From: Torymus aiolomorphi
Lineage: Eukaryota; Arthropoda; Insecta; Hymenoptera; Torymidae
Direction of reading: 5' to 3'
Assembly: GCA_036365515.1 (NCBI GenBank)
Contig: CM070877.1
Span: 4,349,001 to 4,413,000, forward strand
Length of the DNA: 64,000 nt
The notes beneath the pieces are model-generated. The model was not told the origin of the DNA, did no database searches, and saw nothing but the letters and a program-made list of their open reading frames with translations. This document shows, one piece after another, positions 1-12,880 of this stretch. A program made the position numbers and the translations under genes. Each line of letters begins with the position of its first letter. The stretch's first letter is position 1.

Positions 1-789
1 CACGTATATTTTAATATTCAAACAATTTTATTCCAATATTGCTTCTTTAATTTCTTCATAATCTACAATCAAATGGATTTTCCCATCACTTCAGCACACT
101 TATCAGCATTCTAAAAAAGACAACCGTGCATAGTTCATCATCACGTTCTCACGAATTCAGTCAGCCATTAGTGTCCGAGAAAACAATTCTGTTCCACGTT
201 ATCTCGAAATTTTGCCGGAAATTTTATTAGTTCAACGAAATCAGTGTATATACTACTCGAAAAATCTAAAAATAAAAAAAATTCCAAAGTACTCTAAACG
301 ACCTCAAAATCTTCCTCGATAAACAATCTTATCGCCCCGTCGATTAACTTGCCTCCAAACGCGCTCCTCGCTAAAGAAACTCTGCACTTTCTCGAACAAA
401 CGCGTCAGAACTTAATTCCAATCCTCCCCTCCTCAGCGCACTAGGCTATACGATAAATACAACGCGAGAGGCGCCGCGAGACACTCCAATTAATAACAAA
501 CGCAAGAAGCGAAAGAAACGCCGCTCGGTAATTAGGAGCGCGCCGAGTTAAAGCCAGCCGTCGAACGTCGATCCGACAAAGCGTAAGACCCGATCGGGAC
601 GGGGGAGAAGAAAAAAACGGGACAATTAGCTTCGATTTTTAGTCGGAGCGTGCGCGCGCCCGGAGTAAAGACGTTTAACGCCGGATTAAATCCGCCCCCT
701 CCTCGCCGCTCGACGTTTCTGTGGCAGAATTCGCGAGATGTTTTATCCCCCTGCTTAAGTTTAATCACCGGGTTTCTTCTTCGCGTGCG

Positions 790-792
<3 letters not shown>
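1..792. other. non-coding, no gene seen
   Basis: AT-rich at first, turning GC-rich and CpG-rich from about 430 onward. Short open frames exist on both strands around 530-990 but they run through the CpG-rich stretch or the GA repeat and show no domain. Nothing else recognised. Confidence 0.6.

Positions 793-793
<1 letters not shown>

Positions 794-872
<79 letters not shown>
794..872. repeat. (AG)n microsatellite
   Basis: About 40 uninterrupted AG units. An open frame crossing it (Arg-Glu repeats) is an artefact of the microsatellite. Confidence 0.97.
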
Positions 873-877
<5 letters not shown>

Positions 878-1128
878 ACTAGTGCTTTGGGAAGAGCCGC
901 ACAGCCCAGCCACGCCGAACCGTCGGTCTATCGGAAAAACAGTTATTTCTTTTACGGCCCGCGAGCTTTTTGTAGCTTTACAGTGGCGTAAAGTAAATTG
1001 CTATTTATTGAAATTTCATTTATTTTGTTGCCCTTGTCGGAGTGGTTTAGACGTTTTCGCAGAAAGGATTGGTTTTATAATATATATTTTTTATAAACAC
1101 ATAGAAAGATAGCTTGTAATAAAAAATG

Positions 1129-1265
1129 TTTATACCACTCTAACCTCAAAATCACAACTTTGGTATGATTTTTCGGCGCTCGTGGTATAAAATACCGTTC
1201 GACACGGGTGGGGAAGTCGATTATTTAGCTGGTGTGACTTTTTGCACGAGCGAAGCGAGTTACTA
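1129..1265 (+). repeat. dispersed repeat, copy A
   Basis: This stretch matches the reverse complement of 47095-47257. Shared blocks include CTCTAACCTCAAAAT, GATTTTTC, GTATAAAATACC and GTGACTTTTTGC. Both copies can form a stem between TATACCAC-type sequence near the start (about 1131-1138) and GTGGTATA about 50 bases later; the paired bases differ between the copies yet stay complementary. The end of the copy carries the self-complementary motif CGAGCGAAGCGAG. The other copy lies inside the TTAA-flanked element at 46549-48153, so this is probably a fragment of the same family. Confidence 0.75.
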
Positions 1266-2960
1266 TTTTTAATTTAATAATATCAAAGTAAATACTTAAT
1301 GATTTATTGTACATGAGACAATATAAATTAAGCTATATCATCGTGGATGATAAAATGTGAATTGTACAATAAAACAAATTGAATTGAAACATTGAAATAA
1401 GTATAAGCACTAATAGAAATGTTTTAAACAAATTGATTTATCCATATTTATGTGCGGATTTCCCAGCAATAACTTCCGTACATTTTTATTGTTATATACA
1501 ACAAAGTGAGTTGTGGCTAATTTATTATTTTATTTCCCTCATTGTATATTTATAATTCATTACGTTTATGCAACGAAATTAATATTCAAAACTTTTATAA
1601 TTTTATTGACTTCGTAATAACGCATAATACGTACTGACGTCTGCACTAACATACTTTTTTCATTGAAAGATCGTTAACGCTTTTATTTGAAAGATAATTC
1701 TTTTGCAGTACGTTATACAATCGTTCACATTTACAGATATATTTGCAGTACTATTACACTTTAAAGAAATAGATTTCTCTAATAGTAACACACGTAAGAA
1801 TATTTCAACAATGTTTGATGCGCAATGTAGCACAAAGGAAACTAGCACTTTCAGCACTTGAATTAATGCACGAACTTTTCGTAACAAAACTACAGCAATC
1901 TAACATGAAAATCTAAAGAGGATGCAACATACAGCGCAGAAGCCAACTCTGCTTATACTGATGTCATTCAAAGCCTTCAAACTTTTACGTTTCTGAAAGA
2001 TTTATTGTTCGTGTGAAATAAAGTACAATGTTTTTTCTTTGAAAAATAAAAATCAACTATTTTGATGTTTTTTCTATTTTATTAATAGTTTTAATCCTAG
2101 ATGACTCGTACATGGCTCATAAATATTCATGAACTTTTAATTCTTTCAAAACTTGTTTAATGAACGCATTTGATATGAGTAATAATGGCGAATAAGGAAA
2201 ACACTCAAACCCCAATATGCAAACATGAAGTATTTTTTATTTATCTTATTGTCTGTAACAATGAAAAGTAATCTATTACTTTCACAGAAAATCGTTGATC
2301 ATTTTATCAACTAATAATTTCCAAAACCATTAATTTTCATCATAGCCTTAGTGGCACCGTTGCTTTTGTAAATTCCATAAAGAATTACATAAATTGTACG
2401 TAAATAACAATGGAAGGTAGTTCTGAGTGAATATTTTTTTAATTATTAATTTTATTACACAACATTTCCACGTTAGGGCTGTAATTTTAATAATTACTTA
2501 ATAATAAGCTTTATGATGGTAAAAAAAAAATCTTCCTTTGCCATCTACATACAATTCATGCAATTGTGCATATAGAACGTAGAAAACAACTGTGCTCCAA
2601 AATCTTATTTAAAAAATGATCTAAAACATAGTTACAATATCCACACACTTAACGTGAAAAATAAATCAAATTAATTTGTGTAGTTTACATTTATACAATT
2701 TTTTAAATAAATATGATCTTATTTATTACCCTTTTCATTATTTTGCATTTTAAAAATTCATTGCTTTTTATGAATTTTCCAAATTCATGATAATACAAAA
2801 TATTTCTGCTTACTTCCGACATTTTACCCATCGTATATATTTTTATCAATCACTTCCTCAAACAATCTTACTGTTTACTTTCAACTTTCTAATATCGTTA
2901 TTGGTTTTACTGTTTACACTTTTACTTTTTTTCAATAAATAATGCACCGCGTAGCCGCAC
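1266..2960. other. AT-rich non-coding DNA
   Basis: Low-GC sequence with scattered short open frames, none with recognisable protein features. No repeat or RNA gene seen. Confidence 0.6.
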
Positions 2961-3500
2961 TCCGCTATTTTCGAAACCTCATGAGACGGCACCCTTATCC
3001 CAATATCCGAATCTCAAAACAGCTACCTGCTTGACCACTGGTCGATAATAATCACTTCCCGATCCACAAACGCGGACACACGCATGTACACACATACGTG
3101 TGCACATGTAATTCAACACACACGAGCCAATCCTAGCGTGAAAAGCGCCTCGAAAACAAACATTTCGCAACAGACTGCCTCTCCCTCTCTTCCTCGCAGT
3201 TTCGCGTCAGCGCCTCTTGGCCGATGCAGCGTCGCGATACACACACCTATATACCTGTATAATTTCGGGCCGGCGCGGGGAAAACTCAGCGCGTCCGAGG
3301 CGAAAAATACCGACCTTGCGCTCTCTCGCGTGCGCGTGTTCGCTCGCTCGCTCGCGCTCAGCTTTGTTTAGGTCGCTTTTTAAATAAATCGACTGGCCAG
3401 CCGAGCGGCTGGCCAGTAGCGGTTACCTGCCGCGACGCACGCGCGTGCATGCGCCTAGTGAATACACCTCGCTGAAGCCGATTTCTTCCCTTTTTTCGTC
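2961..3500. other. GC/CpG-rich island upstream of a promoter-like site
   Basis: CpG-rich DNA with ACAC/TGTG runs near 3080-3130 and the inverted repeat at 3392-3417. It precedes a TATA-like box and a splice donor, so it may be the upstream region of a promoter. No coding sequence is supported here. Confidence 0.4.
3392..3417. repeat. perfect inverted repeat, 11-bp arms
   Basis: ACTGGCCAGCC and GGCTGGCCAGT are separated by GAGC. The arms are perfect and GC-rich. The position, about 115 bases upstream of the TATA-like box, would suit a dimeric protein-binding site, but no known factor was identified. Confidence 0.6.
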
Positions 3501-3506
3501 TTCGCG

Positions 3507-3513
3507 TATATAT
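3507..3513 (+). promoter_or_regulatory. TATA-like box of a candidate promoter
   Basis: TATATAT lies at the edge of a CpG-rich island, with a run of unique GC-balanced sequence after it ending in a good splice donor at 3646. Transcription would begin at about 3535-3545. TATA strings are common in this AT-rich window, so the assignment rests on the combination of box, island and donor. Confidence 0.3.
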
Positions 3514-3537
3514 GAGTGCGCATTTTTGACGTTCCTT

Positions 3538-3645
3538 CCGGATCCGTGTCGCGGTTCTGAAGGATAAGTGTGATTATATTGAGTGAAAGTTCGAGAGGAG
3601 AAGGAGGGGAGAAGTCGACGTTGGATCTGGCGTGTGTGGATCCCG
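3538..3645 (+). other. candidate untranslated first exon with splice donor
   Basis: The exon end is inferred from GATCCCG followed by GTAAGAGT, a good match to the eukaryotic donor consensus. The start is approximate, taken as about 30 bases after the TATA-like box. The stretch has no convincing coding frame, so if real it is 5' untranslated sequence. No acceptor or partner exon could be linked to it. It lies on the same strand as the exon candidates ending at 35610 and 53252. Confidence 0.3.
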
Positions 3646-5349
3646 GTAAGAGTGCACGTGATTATATATTTGCGAAGTTTCGATGGCAGTGAGGATGGGA
3701 GGCTTGTAAACCGCGTTTATTACGGGTTTCTGGCAAGAATCTTTATTGCGCTACGGGTGAGAAAAAAGTGGTAGAATTGGCTGAGTGTAGTCCTCTTTGT
3801 TTTCGCTGTTGTTGGTGCGAAGCAGACAAATCCTTGTAGCTCTGTATCGTAATATTTTTGAGTAAAAATAGGTGTTACATGGAAAACATTTACATGTTTA
3901 TTTTAGATCCTGCGTCCAGGAAACAAACAAACAGATATCTATCATCAACGTGAAAGAATTTACAGTTTAGACAACGCGCAGCCAAATGTAACGAAAACAT
4001 TTTTCTTTTTAACGAAGCTCTTGAATTCCACTGTAATTTTAACCTCAAACACTGCGACGATGTGCAATAAAAAATATCGCGCGATAACGTTTACAAAAGA
4101 AGCACATGGCATTTTTCACTTTCCGATTAGAAACTTTTGCCAATAAAAAGTAAATCAGGGAATTTGCGACTCATTGTACAGTGTAACAAACAGTTTCCGG
4201 GTATTTGTTCGCAAATCGAATAGACACCGTATATCGTTTCTCAAACTTTTCCGACGTGAAATAAGAAAAAGCGCCCGAGAACAATTGCAAGCTCGACTTA
4301 TGGAATTCACGTATGGCCATTTACGTTATTGCGTATAGACTTTTTGTTACCAACGGAATTTCACCAATTTAAAATAAGAAAACTTTTCGACTTTCCTTTC
4401 TAAAACCTTTTCGTTTATAATTGCATCGAGTTTTATTGCTTTTAATTAAAATTAAAATGAAATAGTAACGTAACGTAGGAGAAGCATTCATTTGATCGAA
4501 TAATCATAAATTTTAACAACAGGTTATTAAATTGTTTATTCTGTCATAAATTATTATAACCTATATTTAATTTTTAATCTCTTTTTTTATTGTTACTGTT
4601 AAGTAAGGAAGCCTTGTATAACATGTTAGCTATAGTGGATAAAAAGATGGAATATTTCGTGTTAATGAAAATAATGTTACATAAAGGATGTAGACAATCT
4701 TGTAAACAAACGACGCACCAAAAAAATTCATCCAATGAAAAAACTTGGACATTTTTTTGACAATTAAAGCTTTTTTATTATTGCCAGAATTTTAACATAA
4801 ATATCATTATATTTTATACATTTTCATACCGTAATAACATTAACGCATTCTTGCAATTACGACTATAAAAATATCTTGCCACGATAATGTTCTTCAACAG
4901 AAACTATATTTCAAATTAAAATCTCAACTTTTACTTCAGAAGAGTTTCACAATTCCCCGCAAAATATCAAATAAGCGAATCATGTCCCCCAATTATCTCG
5001 ATTCCCCTTAGGCACCACGAAATTTCGTCATATCGCAATCCACCACTGTATTATTCATAAAATCCCTCGGCATGAACCACATAACCCTCCCCTTTTCTTT
5101 GACGCCCCTTCGCAAAAGAAATCTATTTTCGCGCTTCCCACAAATCATCATCATCCTCACCTCGCCGCACCTGAGCGCTCGCGCGCGTCGAACTCTATCT
5201 TAAAGAAACTCTATATTTAGCCTCTGCCAAGACGTAAGAAGCTCTCTCTTTCTCTCTCCGCTTAACAAAAGGCTTTTTCCGCCCTGCCAAAAGCAAAAGC
5301 TCGCGCTAGCGCTAATCGAGGCGTGCAAGTTACATGCGGAAAAGCCGTG
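3646..5349. other. AT-rich non-coding, possibly intronic
   Basis: No gene or repeat recognised; GC content rises after about 5150. If the candidate exon before it is real, this would be intron. Confidence 0.5.
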
Positions 5350-5375
5350 TATATATATATATATATATATATATA
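5350..5375. repeat. (TA)n microsatellite
   Basis: Thirteen uninterrupted TA units at the border of a CpG-rich stretch. Confidence 0.95.
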
Positions 5376-8300
5376 CGTGTATGTATACTGTATATTAACG
5401 AAAGAGAAGCGCAGAGGGAAAGAGAGCGCTCACCTGCGGTCGGGCGCGGTACAGTAAGACGAGATAGAGCATCAACGGGTCTATTTATAAGCTCCGAGAG
5501 AAGGAACTTGGCCGAGAAAGAGAAGAGAGAGCGAGACCAGCGCGAGGAGAGCACGTGGCTTGCACACGCACACGTACTCCCTGTTATTTTCGCGTGAGCG
5601 AATGCGCGCGCGCGGTTTTCCACGTACGCGTACAACATGCGGACAGGTGCAGGTGTGGGTACGTGGGGTCTGGGTGTGGTTTGTTAAATGGAAAAGATAA
5701 TAATGAGAGTAATGTATTTGAATACGTGTGCGTGGATAATTAGATGATTCGTTCGTTGTGGTTGTATTTATAGTCTGTGCTTGTAAATGATCTAACGTGT
5801 GTGAGAGATTCTGCTCTATTTTGGTCAAGCTGAGATATATGCTAACAGTCAACATCAGTATAGTTCGCTTCGAATGAGTATCTTCTTATTCTTATAATAC
5901 AACCTTCGTTTAGAGTGTTTCTTATTCTGTAAGAACACTTTGTTCTCCTCAATACATTCTTCTGTCCACAAAAGATTCACTAAATGAAAAAATAATTCTT
6001 CTAGATAACAATCATATGAATATACCCAGTCTTTCGTAATTATTGATAAAACCTATCTACAAGAAACCTTCAAATTAGTTACGAAATTTTACACTTGTAA
6101 TTATTCGGTATAATCAAACTCAAAGCTGCGTGAAAGAACCGTCCGTGTGCTCGTCGATAAGTACATGTATAGCTATAAAAAGGCAGCAGAGGACGAATGC
6201 TACCGTCCCAAGGAAAAAGGTAACATCGCCGTCTCTGCGACCGATGTCAGCTCTCTCGCGCTATTTCGCTTTGAGGTTGCGTTACTCAAACGCGAGCGTT
6301 TCCGTGGATTTCACCATTGCCAGAGAGACGCGAAGATTTCACTATGCCCGTAGAAGGACGGTTTTTCGGTATCTTTTCGAAAGATGCGCGACCTTTGTAG
6401 GGAAAAACGTTAGAAAGTCTATATAAGCGTGATGTCATCGTGATATCTCTTCTGTTATGCATTTTAATTTGTAAGGTCCCTAAAAGAACTAAATTAGACA
6501 TATCGATTCATACATTCTTTCATTTGTTTATTTCATTGTTTCTGATGTAAGAGCGTGCGTAAAGTGTTACAATTAGAGTATCGATCCGGAATAGCTTTCT
6601 TTTGAATCTTTGATGCGGGAATACATAAAGTTGTAGACGTCACTTCCGTAGAAGAATTTGCCCTTTGTATTCTTTGACTTAGTGTGTCTAAAAACAGTGG
6701 ATTACTTTTGAGGTGTAAATCGAGTGAAAAGAGAAAAAAATATGTATGTAGTTTTTGAGTTAATTTATGCATTAATTCTCATAACAATTTTCTACTTTTA
6801 TCAAACAAGATTAAATTTTTAAAACAATTTATTTTTCTATAAATTCTATTAGCTTTAATTTAGGCAAAAACTTTTTTGCTGTAAATCTAGACTAGATATC
6901 GTTTAAAAAAAATTTTTAATTAATGTCAGATTCTACGTTACTAATTTTAATTAATGTAATTGTAAAAAGGTTTCACGTCGCTGGAATTCATTTTTAGCTG
7001 ACGAAGCACTTTTTGAAGAGAGGCACACAGAAAAAAATTTAATGTCGAACTGGGCGAAATAATTACGTTAATCTTGTAAATTGCGACAAAACAAATGGCA
7101 ATGTTTCATGCTGTCATTATTAAAGATAATATAGCAAGTAGGTATGCATTGATGAAAACATTTTATCATTTTTTCTCTTCAGAGAAATCAATTCGGAGGG
7201 TAAAATATTATTGTAAATTGGAAATTATTTTCATAAAGTCAGAGAACAATATAAAATAAATATAATTTAAATTGATATCATATAAATATAATTATTAACA
7301 TCAATTTGTTCACTTCGAATAAGGTAATGAAATGGTCCACAGTGCCTTCAATTAGAAACATTTCCAGCATTTATTTCGCATTTCTATTAATTGGTTATAT
7401 TATATTATATTTTGTTCATTTTTACAACTTGATTGATATATATTTTTGCAAAATATGTTCTTTGCTCAAAAATAATAGTTTCAAAAAAAATTCGTTCACT
7501 GATTTAAAATTTTTTAATTTTTTAAAAAACTGCCTCGTATAGAAAGAATTATATTGAGCAGTAGAAGCAGCGTCTATTAATATTCAATACTAAAATAGGC
7601 ATAGTATATTCAACTAATGTTTTTCTTGTTTCTAATTAAAAAATGTGTATCACATACACCACCATCGACATAATACTCAAAAATAGATCCCTAATTACAA
7701 TATTATCTTCATGAACGAAAACCAACTCGCTTCCTCGTTTCCACTCGCATCCGTTCGCCACCGATCACCTCCTCCCTCCTTCTCTCTTTCTTTCTTCCAT
7801 CCCTTGGCACAAGCGCAATAATTGTCCCTCGATACGCAAATCCAATAATCCCCGCAAAAAAAAAATCCCAATCGCAAAGGACGCTCGCTCGTTCTCCCTC
7901 TTTCTCTTGCCTCTTACTTTATCGGCAGAAAATGGCGCAACGGAAGGACGCACGAGCTGTTCTCTCACGCTGCAGATTCCCCGCAGCGGGGCGAATTTAT
8001 TCCCGCCGACGCTGAGAAGCATATATACATACACACATACACGCGCGCGCGTTCCAAGGGAGACCGGTCTCAAAGCCGAGGTGGCGCCAGTCGCGTTAGT
8101 ATACGTTTCGAAGTCTCTGTCTTTCCTCCTCTCTCTCTCTCTTTAACGCTGGCAATACCGTGGCGACTGCTGGCTCCATTTGTAGCTTTATTTATGCGCG
8201 GCTCGCCAAAGGATTCCACCTTTTTAAGAGGTTTTAGAGGGTTTTTTGAGTGTTTTATGTTGCTTTTTAAATTGTTAAGGATTTAATCGATGGGGAGGAT

Positions 8301-11300
8301 GTTCTAGTTTTAAAGAGTCGTGCAATTAATGTGCATAGGTCATTTATATCGGGATAACAATCTTAGAAAATCAAGGTCTAAGTTGATTTAATGTGACGCT
8401 GTGTCCACGATTGAGTCAATTCGCCGAAGCAAGAAAGTTCCTGAAATTAAGGTCAGTTTTCCACTCCGTTGATGATGAATAAAATCGGAATATCGATATA
8501 GTTAGCATAGTATGATTCATTCGATTTATTAGTCTTGATTTAAACGTGCATATTTTGACAGACAATTATTTTATTTCAAACAAAAGTTGAATTTTCCCAG
8601 AACTCTTTCATAGAGCAAGTGTAAATTCGCACAACTGCCAATAAAAGTCTATCCAAAAACACTGCGCTGTAACTATTTCAATTTACCACTTTTTCAACAG
8701 CATTTTTTTACAAATCTTGAAAAGAACGTGTATGACTGGTTCTCTCAATGGAGCGTCGAGTGAATAGACAATTCTCATATAAGAGTTGAGTTCACCTGTA
8801 CAATGGCCTTTTACTAGACGAATACTGACAAAACAATGTGAAGTTTTACAAAGCCGGACTAGAACTGGACACTCGCGAGTTTGATAAGAAAGGACCAATA
8901 ACAAAAGTTCTCATTGATTCGTCAAAATTTTTGTATTCATAGATTGACTTTTTTTCCAGTGACTGGTAAACAACATCTGGGAAATGTTTTTGAGAGATAG
9001 TACAAAATGAAAAGGCTTCGTATTCATTACTTTTTGGATGTACCCTTATTCACATTTAGCAGAAATTCTGCTTAAAATTTTTTTTGAACGAATATCAAAG
9101 CGTCCATTTAATTTATCTTTTTTGCATTATCTGCATTCCATTCCACTTGTCCGTTTTTGAGTGTCAGCGCAATTTCAGACCTCAGTGGTAAAATATTAGA
9201 ATTTTATATCGTTGGAAGCATTTTTTATCTGATTATGCAGAAATGACATCGTATTTAAAATTCGTGTCATTCTACCTTATATTTGCAATTATTGCCGTGT
9301 ATCTCGTGGTGTAAATTATAATGCATTGTATCCAGAAATGTGAGAAACCGTTACAATTTTGTAAAAGCAAAATTATTTAATATTTTTTGCATATAAGATT
9401 ACTTACATAAATTTCGATTTAAACCAAAACCTTGCTTTTTTACAGAAAAATATAAATTTTTTATAAAATAAAAGAATCGTGGTAAATTGGAACACACAGC
9501 AGACGTCAGCATTGACAAAAACTTCTCAATTTTGTAGAGTTTCATTTGAACTGACAAACATTCCCTCCAAATCTCGCTTACAACTGAAATATGAAAAAAA
9601 AACCAACATTAATATAACTAAACCACATACAAAGTAAACGACCAGAACTAACACGCAGCCCTAAAACTGTTACGATAAATCTTCATCACAATGTCCAACC
9701 CCGTGCATCTCCATCTCCATAATCAAGTACTGAAAAAGGCTCGCCTTATTTGGACGCACATTCGGCTCGCGCACAGAGTGAGATGTCGCGCGGCATAAAC
9801 CCGGTGACGCGCGGCAATAAGAGCCTGGGCCGCGCTGATTAAAATTACAGGATTCGGCGTGGATTTGCTCTCTTTGCTCAGCTCCGCGGACGCGCATAAT
9901 AACTCGCTCGCGCGTGCGACAGACGGCAAAACTCTAATTTACTTTGCCGGGCACGCGTTTGTGCTTTATCTCAGCTCGCCGCCTCTCGCTTGCACCACTC
10001 TCAATATAACCCTCCGATGCCGCGCGAGCTCTATTTCTTTCGTTAGCAGGTAGATTTGATTGTGAAGTGGGTACGGTTTTAGATTACCTAATGGTAAAAT
10101 AAACAGCAAGCAAAATGGATTATTTTAAGTGAAAATAATAAATTACGTAAATATCATTAAATATAGATTTTTATAAATATTAATAAAATGGTTTAGTTTA
10201 GTATTCAAATACTACAAATATAAGGAATAATCTTCTTTTTTTTCTCCAATACACTATCCGTCAAATTATACGCGTTTTCTATACAGTTTATGAAAAATGA
10301 GGTTACTCGTAAACGTACCGTCGCGTCCTTATTATATCCGATGTTATATTATCAATAACTTGATTTTTAACGACCACGTTTCCTTCGATTTTTTTGCACA
10401 TTTCCCTCTTATCTCGCTTATCGCGTATACCTTGGCTCAACCACTGTATATATACATTACTGATTTTCCTCTGCTTTTCCCTTCTTCCAGAACGTTTGCG
10501 GTTCATTAAAGTGGCCATTCAATCACGGACTCGCAGTTACACGTCGAACGCACAAGAAACCTTTTGTCCTCGCTTTCGTTTTGCATCTTTTGTGCGTGCG
10601 GGAAGAGTGCCAGGGAATGTCGTCTCCTGTAAACGCGCGAAGGAATTTTCGTCTCTCCGCGGGAGGGGTTTTTGTTCCACAGTCTTCCCGGCGATCTCTT
10701 GGAACGCTCGGTTTCAAATTTACAAATTCTGCATTCGCGTAAAGAAAGTCGGGACATTTTTCGAGAAATGCCGCATTAGAGGTGCCGTAATGGTCGGCAA
10801 ACTTGGAGAGCTGAATTGTTCGAATGCATTGTGCTTGTGTGGTGCGGTAGAATAAAGAACATAATGCGATGCGAAAAAGTTATGATCCTTATTATTCAAG
10901 GAGACAGTTTGACAATGGTTATTATTTTCAAAGTATATCTATAAATTTCTGGAATACAAGGCATCAATTATTATGCAAATGTGAAAATATCACGCGGAAC
11001 AAAAACGATGGGAAACCTATTCTGTCATCAAAATCTTCAGGTATCTTGACGTTTTGACATGAAATACTTGTAATTTTCTGAACTGAAATATTCTTTAAAA
11101 AAGGGGAAATATTCAATAAGTTTATTTAATATACTCAATAAATTCTAATATATTCAAATTTTATTTTATTGAAATAAGAATGTGGATACCTCCTGTCATG
11201 GACTCAGCTCGACCGTCATCCGAGCCCTAACGCATCCGCTTCATGATAAGAACTAGACGCTCGCGATGCTCTTGAGCAAGTATCGCGGCGTCCCGCTCGT

Positions 11301-11460
11301 CGCATATTTTTTATGCAACTAATTCATTTTAATTCATTTTGCTTCCTTTCATACGTAACACTCCATACAAAGGATTATTTTATGGTCACTTAATTAATCT
11401 CACCTTAACGCTACATTGTTTTTTTTTAAATCCCGTACAGCTCTAAAGTTTTGAAACCGT
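5376..11460. other. non-coding DNA, alternating AT-rich and CpG-rich blocks
   Basis: CpG-rich blocks lie near 5400-5640, 7900-8160 (with a short CT run at about 8130-8142), 9750-10030 and 10480-10760; the remainder is AT-rich. Open frames of 60-153 codons occur in the CpG-rich blocks on both strands, often overlapping each other, which is expected for chance frames. The longest, 10394-10855 on the plus strand, shows no domain, repeat or signal peptide I can recognise. No RNA gene was found. Confidence 0.5.
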
Positions 11461-11464
11461 TTAA

Positions 11465-11995
11465 GGACGTTCTCCGACTCCAATTCATTAATATCGCGAA
11501 AATTTAAAAATATTATTTACATTGAAAACCCTTCATGAGTCTATAGAGACTCATTACTCCAAAAATAAAAAAAAATGTCAGTGTAAGATAAAAGGTATCA
11601 ATATGATATTTAAATAAATAGCCCTTACATAGGGTGACTATATATAGATATACAAATAACATGGGAGTTTTTGTTTACGTTGCTATATCTCTGAAATTAA
11701 TATCGCTTGCTATATTGAAAATTATACCATATTATTCCTCTCGATTTCTAGTTTTATGGCTTACGGTTGAAAAAGAAACACAAAGAAAACTTTTTTTATA
11801 GTAAATTAAAATGTAATTTTATAACTAGCTTAGATAGGGATCCCGTGTTAACACAAAAACTTTGAAGTTAAATATTTCTATTTTGAATACCGCTATGGAC
11901 GTGGGGCTTTCAAGCATGTACTAAGCACACAAAATCAAACGTTCTCTGCAAGTTTCAGGAAAATCACAAGAAAATCGTTTTTTCGGAGAACGTCC
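11465..11995. mobile_element. TTAA-flanked non-autonomous DNA transposon (531 bp)
   Basis: The ends are GGACGTTCTCCGA and its exact reverse complement. Each end is bordered by TTAA (11461-11464 and 11996-11999), the expected target duplication. The interior is AT-rich with no coding frame, so it must be moved by a transposase from elsewhere. TTAA duplications are known for the piggyBac, Kolobok and Sola3 superfamilies; the GG start argues against typical piggyBac, whose ends start CC. The superfamily is an inference. Confidence 0.8.
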
Positions 11996-12157
11996 TTAAG
12001 CTTCTCATTTCGCGCGGTGTCCAGCCCAGTACTTTTCTCGCGACGTGAGTTTACGGGCAAACACCACGCTCTTACCTAATGTCCGCTAGGCGGACGCCTG
12101 ACAAAAGCGTGACAAAAACAAGCGCTTGCGGATCTTTTCGTCTCTCTAGTTGCTCTC

Positions 12158-12160
<3 letters not shown>

Positions 12161-12227
<67 letters not shown>
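12161..12227. repeat. (CT)n microsatellite
   Basis: About 33 uninterrupted CT units, followed by imperfect CT-rich sequence to about 12285. Serine/leucine-rich open frames across it are artefacts. Confidence 0.97.
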
Positions 12228-12231
<4 letters not shown>

Positions 12232-12334
12232 TTTCCCTCTCTCCCGTTCTCCCTCTCTCTCTCTCCCTGTCACTCTGTCTCTATGTGTTTGTTATGCAAA
12301 GAAGTTGCATCCCTCTGCGCCTTCTCTCCATTAA

Positions 12335-12711
12335 GGGGATGCCTTACTCGTACTATTACCGACCGAGCAATTCACACAGTTTCAAGCTGATTAAAAATAA
12401 AATACGTCGAATCACAAAAAATCAAGAGAACACTCTTCTGTGTTTTTTAACGTTCTATCATTCAGTCAAAGTTTAGAGTCGAAATATCAAGTCATTTCTG
12501 CAAAAACTTTGAACAAACGAAATTTAATTTCGTTCAAAGTTTTTGAAAAAACGGCTTGATATTTCGACTCCAAACTTTGACTGGATGATAGAACGTTAAA
12601 AAACACAGAAGAGTGTTCTCTTGATTTTTTGTGATTCGACGTATTTTATTTTTAATCAGCTTGAAACTGTGTGAATTGCTCGGTCGGTAATAGTACGAGT
12701 AAGGCATCCCC
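12335..12711. mobile_element. palindromic fold-back MITE, copy 1 (377 bp)
   Basis: Almost the whole element is one inverted repeat: the left half, from GGGGATGCCTTACTCGTAC, is mirrored by the right half ending in the complement, with only scattered mismatches and a centre near 12525. TTAA lies on both sides (12331-12334, 12712-12715). There is no coding capacity. A related copy lies 169 bp downstream. A single transcript across it would fold into a hairpin of about 180 base pairs. Confidence 0.9.
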
Positions 12712-12880
12712 TTAACCTGCCCGCGCGCCCGTGTGAATGCATTAGCGTCATTGAACGCGCATTATTATTCTCACGTACTCCGGCATCCGGGTCAAAGAAA
12801 TGACGGTTTTTGCCATAGGGACGGAAGAAAAGCCCGTGAAATTTTCCGACACTCGCGTCGGCCAATTAGCATTCACTTAA

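Noticed and set aside
10394..10855. 153-codon open frame, the longest outside the transposon
   Set aside because: It lies in a CpG-rich block with overlapping frames on the other strand, and shows no domain, signal peptide or splice context.
12079..12476. Serine/leucine-repeat proteins
   Set aside because: They are translations of the (CT)n microsatellite and of the adjoining MITE arm.
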